Source: JAJUFS01 sp036381175
GTDB taxonomy: Bacteria; Pseudomonadota; Gammaproteobacteria; Natronospirales; JAJUFS01
DNA length: 46,540 nt
Direction of reading: 5' to 3'
NCBI GenBank assembly: GCA_036381175.1
Contig: DASVDI010000010.1
Location: 1 to 46,540 of the forward strand
A program made the translations under genes and the position numbers. A model generated the notes under the pieces. That model saw nothing but the letters and a program-made list of their open reading frames with translations. It did not search any database and had not been told where the DNA came from. Positions 41,827 through 46,540 of this stretch are shown here, one piece after another; position 1 is the stretch's first letter; every line of letters starts with the position of its first letter.

Positions 41827-44078
41827 CTCCGCATGCACCGGTCGCCGTCGCGCGCATGACCGGGCAGGGACGCAAACCGGCAGTAAGTTTCATGCAGGGT
41901 GTTTCACCTCATATGCATGAAATGACGGATGGATTGTCCCGCCTCTCGCACTGGAGACTACCTCTTCTGAATGAGCCTTCCGGCCGAACACAAAAGTCGG
42001 CCGGTTACCGCTTGTATTGTCCGCGAGTGGATGACCCCAGGGCTGTAACACGGAGTGCGCGCGTGACTCGAAAAATTTCCGTGCTGTTCGTCGGCACGTC
42101 CGCGGTACGCGGCAGCATGGCCCGGCGCGCGCTTGCGGCTTGCGGCTACGACGTATCGTTCGACATGCCGTTCATCGAACAACAGGATTTCAACGAGCGC
42201 GAGCACGACCTTATAGCGTTCGATGCGGATCATGCACCGGAGCTGGTCATCAACGGCAGGCTTGTCGACGGCCGGCTTGTCAATGGCGGTAACGAATCCG
42301 GCCGCAGCATGCACATTGACGATTTCACCGCATTGCCTGCGGCGACCGTCGAGCTGCTCGGCAATGACATCACATCCACGGAACGTGAGGCGAAGTTTTC
42401 CGAACTGTCTGCATTGCGAGAGATCGTTTCGGGCCTTCCGGGTGTCGTGTTCCGTTGCGGCCTTGCGCCGAAGGGCCGCGTTGATTTCATGAGTGAACAG
42501 GTCATGGACCTGTGCGGAACGGGACGATCACATTTCGTGGGACACGCCAGCGAGCGATTGCTCGCGCTCGTGCATCCGGCGGACCGCCGCCGCCTGCTGA
42601 CCGCCTTGCAACGCTCGATGCGCGGCGGCGAACCGTTTTCACTGGAACACCGGATCATCTGCGCCGGCGGCCGCGAGAAGTGGTTATGGCATCGCGGTTG
42701 CGTTCACGACAAACGCACGCCGCCGCAGCTTGAATCCTTTGTTGTCGACATCACCGAGAAAAAACACGAAGAGCAGCAACTCGCCTACCTTGCCAGTCAC
42801 GATGCGCTCACCGGCGCCGCCAATCGCAGCATGTTCATGGAACAGACCGGCAAGAGTATCCGGCGCGCTGACCGGCATGACGAAATGGTCGCCTGCCTGT
42901 TTCTCGATCTTGACCGCTTCAAGCGCATCAACGATTCCTTCGGACATGGCGTTGGCGACGAATTGTTGAAACAGGTTTCCGAGCGTCTCAAACGTTGCGT
43001 CCGTGGCAACGACATGATCGGCCGTTTTGGCGGCGATGAATTCACGGTGCTGCTCGACGGCATTGCGCGCGCTGATGATGCGGCAAAAGTCGCCGACAAG
43101 ATTCTCGAGGAACTTCTGCGGCCCTACGACATCCGCGGCCGGCATTTCACCATTTCGGCGAGCATCGGCATCAGCTGTTATCCGGGTGATGCGAAGGACA
43201 AGGCCGGCTTGCTGAAGAATGCGGATGCGGCGATGTACAACGTGAAAAGTACGGGCCGGCGCGGTTACCGTTTTTATGCACCGGAGATGTCGAACCAGGC
43301 TTTCGCCACGCTCGCGCTTGCCAACAGCCTGCGCGCCGCCATCGAATCCGATGGCCTGCGATTGTCCTACCAACCGCGCGTCGATCTGCGCACGGGGCGC
43401 ATCAGTGGACTTGAAGTCCTGGCGCGCTGGAACAGCGAGGAGTTCGGCGTCGTTTCACCGAGCCGCTTCATCACGCTTGCGGAGGACACCGGGCTGATCG
43501 AACCGCTCGGCGAATGGGTGTTGCGAAACGCGTGCCGCCAGGCTGTCGCGTGGGATCGCGACGGGCTCTCGCCGGTGCGGATTTCCGTGAATCTCTCGCC
43601 GCGCCAGTTCCATGATGAACGCATTGCCGAACAGGTTGCCGCTGTCCTCGAAGAAACGCGCTTGCCGGCGTGCCGGCTCGAATTCGAAATCACCGAAAGT
43701 ACCTTGATGCAGGATCACCAGGCGGCAGCCGACGCACTGCGCCGCCTGAAAAATCTCGGTGTGAAACTTTCTGTCGATGATTTCGGCACCGGCTATTCCT
43801 CGTTGAACCTGCTGAAAAAACTTCCGCTGGATTACCTGAAAATCGATCAATCCTTCATCGCCGGTGTGCCGGACAATCCGGACGATGTCGCGGTCACCGA
43901 AGCGATCATTGCCATGGCGAGAAGGCTCAATCTCGGCGTGGTTGCGGAAGGTATCGAAACCGAAGCGCAAGGCATTTTCGTGCGTTCCAGCGGATGCCGC
44001 GAAGGGCAGGGACATCTGTTCAGCCGTCCCGCTTGCGATCCTGAAATCCGAAACTGCCTGCGCCAGCAGGTCCATTGA
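41823..44078 (+). CDS. PAS-GGDEF-EAL c-di-GMP signalling protein
   Basis: Up to 751 residues. N-terminal 80-190 looks like a degenerate receiver (KISVLFVGTSAVRGSMARRA). PAS domain about 205-315, GGDEF domain about 320-480 with intact GRFGGDEF, and EAL domain about 495-745 with EVLARW, NLSPRQF, EITEST, DDFGTGYSS, KIDQSF and AEGIETE. Both domains look catalytically competent. ATG 41823 overlaps the kinase stop; GTG 42063, with GGAG 7 bases upstream, is a real alternative (671 residues) and would leave the 41980-42004 hairpin in the gap. It belongs to the stressosome operon. Confidence 0.9.
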   Translation: MTPHAPVAVARMTGQGRKPAVSFMQGVSPHMHEMTDGLSRLSHWRLPLLNEPSGRTQKSAGYRLYCPRVDDPRAVTRSARVTRKISVLFVGTSAVRGSMARRALAACGYDVSFDMPFIEQQDFNEREHDLIAFDADHAPELVINGRLVDGRLVNGGNESGRSMHIDDFTALPAATVELLGNDITSTEREAKFSELSALREIVSGLPGVVFRCGLAPKGRVDFMSEQVMDLCGTGRSHFVGHASERLLALVHPADRRRLLTALQRSMRGGEPFSLEHRIICAGGREKWLWHRGCVHDKRTPPQLESFVVDITEKKHEEQQLAYLASHDALTGAANRSMFMEQTGKSIRRADRHDEMVACLFLDLDRFKRINDSFGHGVGDELLKQVSERLKRCVRGNDMIGRFGGDEFTVLLDGIARADDAAKVADKILEELLRPYDIRGRHFTISASIGISCYPGDAKDKAGLLKNADAAMYNVKSTGRRGYRFYAPEMSNQAFATLALANSLRAAIESDGLRLSYQPRVDLRTGRISGLEVLARWNSEEFGVVSPSRFITLAEDTGLIEPLGEWVLRNACRQAVAWDRDGLSPVRISVNLSPRQFHDERIAEQVAAVLEETRLPACRLEFEITESTLMQDHQAAADALRRLKNLGVKLSVDDFGTGYSSLNLLKKLPLDYLKIDQSFIAGVPDNPDDVAVTEAIIAMARRLNLGVVAEGIETEAQGIFVRSSGCREGQGHLFSRPACDPEIRNCLRQQVH
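41980..42004 (+). promoter_or_regulatory. Hairpin inside the 5' part of the GGDEF-EAL frame
   Basis: CCGGCCGA (41980-41987) pairs perfectly with TCGGCCGG (41997-42004) around ACACAAAAG. It precedes the alternative GTG start at 42063. If that start is used, this hairpin lies in an untranslated gap; no T-run follows. Confidence 0.4.
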
Positions 44079-44120
44079 ATTCCTGATCAGTCATACATGC
44101 AGAAAGAGAGGGGAAATCAC

Positions 44121-44774
44121 GTGAAACAGATCAACGTCATGCTTGCGGACGACCACGCACTGTTCCGGGCCGGGCTTCGCGCCTTGCTGGATGATTTGCG
44201 CAACGTCACCGTCGTCGCTGAAGTGGAAAACGGCCTGGATCTCATCAAGGTCGCGCGCGAAAAGAAACCGGATGTGTGCATCGTGGATATCACCATGCCA
44301 GAGTTGAACGGTCTCGATGCCTTGCCGAAACTCAAGGCCGCCGTACCCGAAACCTCGATCATCATGTTGTCCATGCACGCGAACGAACAGTATGTGATGC
44401 AGACGCTGAAATCCGGCGCATCCGGATATATGGTCAAGACCGCGGCGACCACGGAGCTGGAATCGGCCGTTCGCGCTGTCTCGCGCGGCGAGACGTTCCT
44501 GAGTCCTGCGATTTCACGGAGCGTGATCGACTCGTGCCTCGGGCGCAACAAGGTGCAACCGCGCACGCGCCAGTTGCTGACACCGCGGCAGCGCGAAATC
44601 CTGCAGCTGATTGCGGAAGGCAATACCAGCAAGCAGATCGCCGCCATCCTGTCGCTGAGTTTCAAGACCGTGGAAACGCATCGCGCCCAACTGATGGACC
44701 GTCTCGACATTCATGATGTCGCCGGCCTGGTTCGCTGCGCCATGCGGCTTGGATTGATCGCGCCCGACCGTTGA
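44121..44774 (+). CDS. NarL-family response regulator
   Basis: A 217-residue regulator: receiver domain with D10-D11, phosphoacceptor D56 (VCIVDITMPE) and K106, then a LuxR-type helix-turn-helix (LTPRQREILQLIAEGNTSKQ, about 153-210). GTG 44121 has AGAGGGG 7 bases upstream and fits the family start; ATG 44097 would put that site inside the gene. It is the last gene of the stressosome run and the likely target of the RsbU-like/HisKA_3 kinase, since NarL-type regulators pair with HisKA_3 kinases. Confidence 0.9.
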   Translation: MKQINVMLADDHALFRAGLRALLDDLRNVTVVAEVENGLDLIKVAREKKPDVCIVDITMPELNGLDALPKLKAAVPETSIIMLSMHANEQYVMQTLKSGASGYMVKTAATTELESAVRAVSRGETFLSPAISRSVIDSCLGRNKVQPRTRQLLTPRQREILQLIAEGNTSKQIAAILSLSFKTVETHRAQLMDRLDIHDVAGLVRCAMRLGLIAPDR

Positions 44775-45218
44775 CAACTCTTGTTGACGACAAGCGTTGA
44801 CGTCGATTGTCGGCTGCGCGGTCACCGGTTCCTGGTGGCCGCCTGCTGACAGGATCGCTGCTGTCGCGATAATGCGAAGCGCTTCGCGTGCCTTGTCGTT
44901 TTTCTTTTGCGTCGCTGCATCACTGCCCGTTTTCCCGCTCAAGAATCCCACTACTGGCAAGCGTGTAACGGTGAACGGCAAATTGCTGTCATCGCCTTAT
45001 ATGGGGTTTGCCTCATATCCACTAGAAATCTAGTTCTGCGGTTCGTCGCTGGTCCGTGGCGTTGATTGCAACAGGCCGCGGGCAGTGTTGGCCTTGGCCG
45101 CACATGCCGGCGCAGCGGGATCGCTGCAACCGCATCACTTGATTCCACTATTTACGGAACCGTCCAGAAGATAAGGCCGGGTAGATAAACAGCACATCGA
45201 GGGAGGACGTCTCAGAAC
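44775..45218. promoter_or_regulatory. Gap before the condensation-domain gene, with a perfect dyad
   Basis: About 440 bases with no supported gene. ACTAGA-AA-TCTAGT (45021-45034) is a perfect 14-bp dyad 185 bases before the next start. Near the left end, TTGAC repeats three times within 35 bases (from 44771) and CTTGT...ACAAG forms a small dyad. The dyad could bind the NarL-type regulator encoded just upstream (inference). Confidence 0.4.
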
Positions 45219-46540
45219 ATGTCAGCAGAGACCGGGCAGGCATGCCAGTTCAGTTCCGTTCGCAGGGACACGCCGTTTCATGACATTGCAGTGCCGCTGC
45301 AAGACCACGAGCAGATTCTGTTTGTCCTGGATGCGCGCATCGATGCCGGCGTCTTTGTCGCGGCATGGCGAAAGCTTGGCGAGCGGCATGCCATTCTTCG
45401 CACGGGTTTTCACGAATCCGGACAGTTTTTCGATCCCGACTGCAGGCCTCAGGTGGAGACGCTCGACTGGCGGAATGAAACCGGTGACGCCGCGCGTGCA
45501 GCGCGCTTGCAGGCTTACCTGGCCAACGCCCGGCGACAAGGTCTCCGTGATGACTGCCCGCCGCTTTATCGTGTTGCCCTGATTCGATGGAACGACGCAA
45601 CATATCGCGTCGCCTGGACGTTGCGGCGCGGCCTGCTCGACTGGCGTTCCATTTCCACCTTGTTGCGCGAGCTGTTCGCGAATTACCACGCCGCGGTGAA
45701 TGGCGGTACGGAAGGCGCGGCGGCGCTGATTCCCGAGCAACCGAACTGGCCAGGTCCTGCTGCGACGAAAACCGACACCGCGTTCTGGCAGGACTACCTT
45801 GCCGATTGCAAGCTCACGCGTCTCGATCTTCCGCCGCCCGCGAAAGCCGATGACGAGGACGCATTCTCCGGTATCGAACGACGCATCGACGTCGCAAGCA
45901 GCAACAGTGTGCGGCGCCTCGCCAAGGCTGCCGGCGTCACGCTGAACAATCTCGCGCAATCGGCGTGGGCCTTGCTGCTGTCGCATTACGCACGCACGGA
46001 CGATGTCGTGTTCGGCATCCTGCGTTCCTGCCGGCGAAGCGGTCCGCCGGGGCTTGAAGACGCGGTGGGCTCCTTCCTTAACATCATTCCCTTGCGCACC
46101 CACATCGCGGAAGACATCAACGTCTTCGAGCTGTTGTGGCAGTTGCGCGATGAGAATCGCAAAGTCCGCGAACACGAAGGCAGCCAGCTCGGCGAGATCG
46201 AGCAATGCGCGAACAATGTGGATGCGGCGCTGTTCGACACCGTGCTGGAATTCGATCAGCGCGACCCGATGTGCGCGCTGGGCGAATTGCTGGGTGACGA
46301 GGGCGCGCGGGATTTCCGGCATTACTCGGGTCCGATGGCCCGACTGCACGTGCAGGTGCACGACGAAGAAGAAATCATCATCAGGCTCAAGCACGATCCG
46401 GCGTTCATTGACAAGCATGCGGCGAAACACCTGCTCGAGCAGTACGCGAACCTCATGACAGGCATGGCGCGCGAACCGTGGAGGCAAGCACGCGATGTGC
46501 CGTATCTTGGCGATGACGAACGTGCGCCGCTTCAGTGGCA
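45219..46540 (+). CDS. NRPS-type condensation domain protein, 3' end outside window
   Basis: At least 440 residues, open to the window end. It has a condensation-domain layout: N-terminal ...FHDIAVPLQDHEQILFVLDARIDAGVFVAAWRKLGERHAILRTGF, then the core motif position, then DDVVFGILRSCRRSG and DAVGSFLNIIPLRT (the conserved late motifs). At the HHxxxDG site it reads RRGLLDW (R136, R137, D141), losing the catalytic second His. GGGAGG lies about 12 bases before ATG 45219. It could be a starter, epimerisation-like or inactive C domain of a larger synthetase; downstream modules are unseen. A 421-codon minus-strand frame over it is a shadow. Confidence 0.78.
   Translation, partial: MSAETGQACQFSSVRRDTPFHDIAVPLQDHEQILFVLDARIDAGVFVAAWRKLGERHAILRTGFHESGQFFDPDCRPQVETLDWRNETGDAARAARLQAYLANARRQGLRDDCPPLYRVALIRWNDATYRVAWTLRRGLLDWRSISTLLRELFANYHAAVNGGTEGAAALIPEQPNWPGPAATKTDTAFWQDYLADCKLTRLDLPPPAKADDEDAFSGIERRIDVASSNSVRRLAKAAGVTLNNLAQSAWALLLSHYARTDDVVFGILRSCRRSGPPGLEDAVGSFLNIIPLRTHIAEDINVFELLWQLRDENRKVREHEGSQLGEIEQCANNVDAALFDTVLEFDQRDPMCALGELLGDEGARDFRHYSGPMARLHVQVHDEEEIIIRLKHDPAFIDKHAAKHLLEQYANLMTGMAREPWRQARDVPYLGDDERAPLQW

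Noticed and set aside
45222..46487. 421-codon minus-strand frame at the right end
   Set aside because: The plus strand is open to the window edge, has a ribosome-binding site and condensation-domain motifs.

Overview
This window looks like chromosomal DNA of a GC-rich gammaproteobacterium. The order uvrY-uvrC-pgsA-tRNA(Gly)-tRNA(Cys)-tRNA(Leu) matches the Escherichia coli uvrY-uvrC-pgsA-glyW-cysT-leuZ locus. A plant-type (class II) DAHP synthase, a LysR gene divergent from aceBA, and interspersed CGTAGGGCGGGC palindromes are reminiscent of Xanthomonadales-like lineages; that placement is inference. No phage, plasmid or CRISPR locus is visible. The only clear mobile DNA is the edge of an IS481-type element at the extreme left.

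Layout. 1-0.9 kb: IS481 end, a hairpin repeat and a small hypothetical gene. 0.95-6.7 kb: ALDH7-type dehydrogenase, class II DAHP synthase, RluE-like pseudouridine synthase, patatin-like protein and a LysR regulator. 6.8-11.3 kb: central carbon block with malate synthase, isocitrate lyase (glyoxylate shunt) and isocitrate dehydrogenase. 11.3-15.6 kb: GacA/UvrY regulator, an inserted family-5 uracil-DNA glycosylase, uvrC, pgsA and three tRNAs. 15.6-22.4 kb: a complete System I cytochrome c maturation operon, ccmABCDEF-dsbE-ccmH-ccmI, mostly coupled by 4-base overlaps. 22.5-24.3 kb: a coupled lipoprotein/MaoC pair. 24.4-31.0 kb: six minus-strand genes (malic enzyme, hypothetical, PilZ, amidohydrolase, PilZ, M49-like lipoprotein peptidase) ending in a bidirectional terminator. 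31.2-37.8 kb: OmpA-like lipoprotein, DUF6502-like protein, a small secreted protein with three DEIGTG repeats, a secreted subtilisin, a YdcF-like membrane protein and an FMN-reductase-like protein, interspersed with palindromic repeats.

38.1-44.8 kb holds the most interesting system: a stressosome module (rsbR-rsbS-rsbT-rsbX) followed, with overlapping reading frames, by a histidine kinase whose N-terminus resembles the RsbT-binding domain of RsbU, then a PAS-GGDEF-EAL protein and a NarL-type response regulator. No sigma-B, RsbV or RsbW is present. The inferred logic is stress -> release of RsbT -> direct activation of a kinase -> response regulator, with c-di-GMP as a second output. The window closes inside a nonribosomal-peptide-type condensation domain whose HHxxxDG motif reads RRGLLDW; a perfect 14-bp dyad lies between the response regulator and this gene.

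Three intergenic elements (4.0, 36.0 and 37.0 kb) share arms built from ACAGGAT boxes in inverted orientation, and appear to be copies of one palindromic repeat family.
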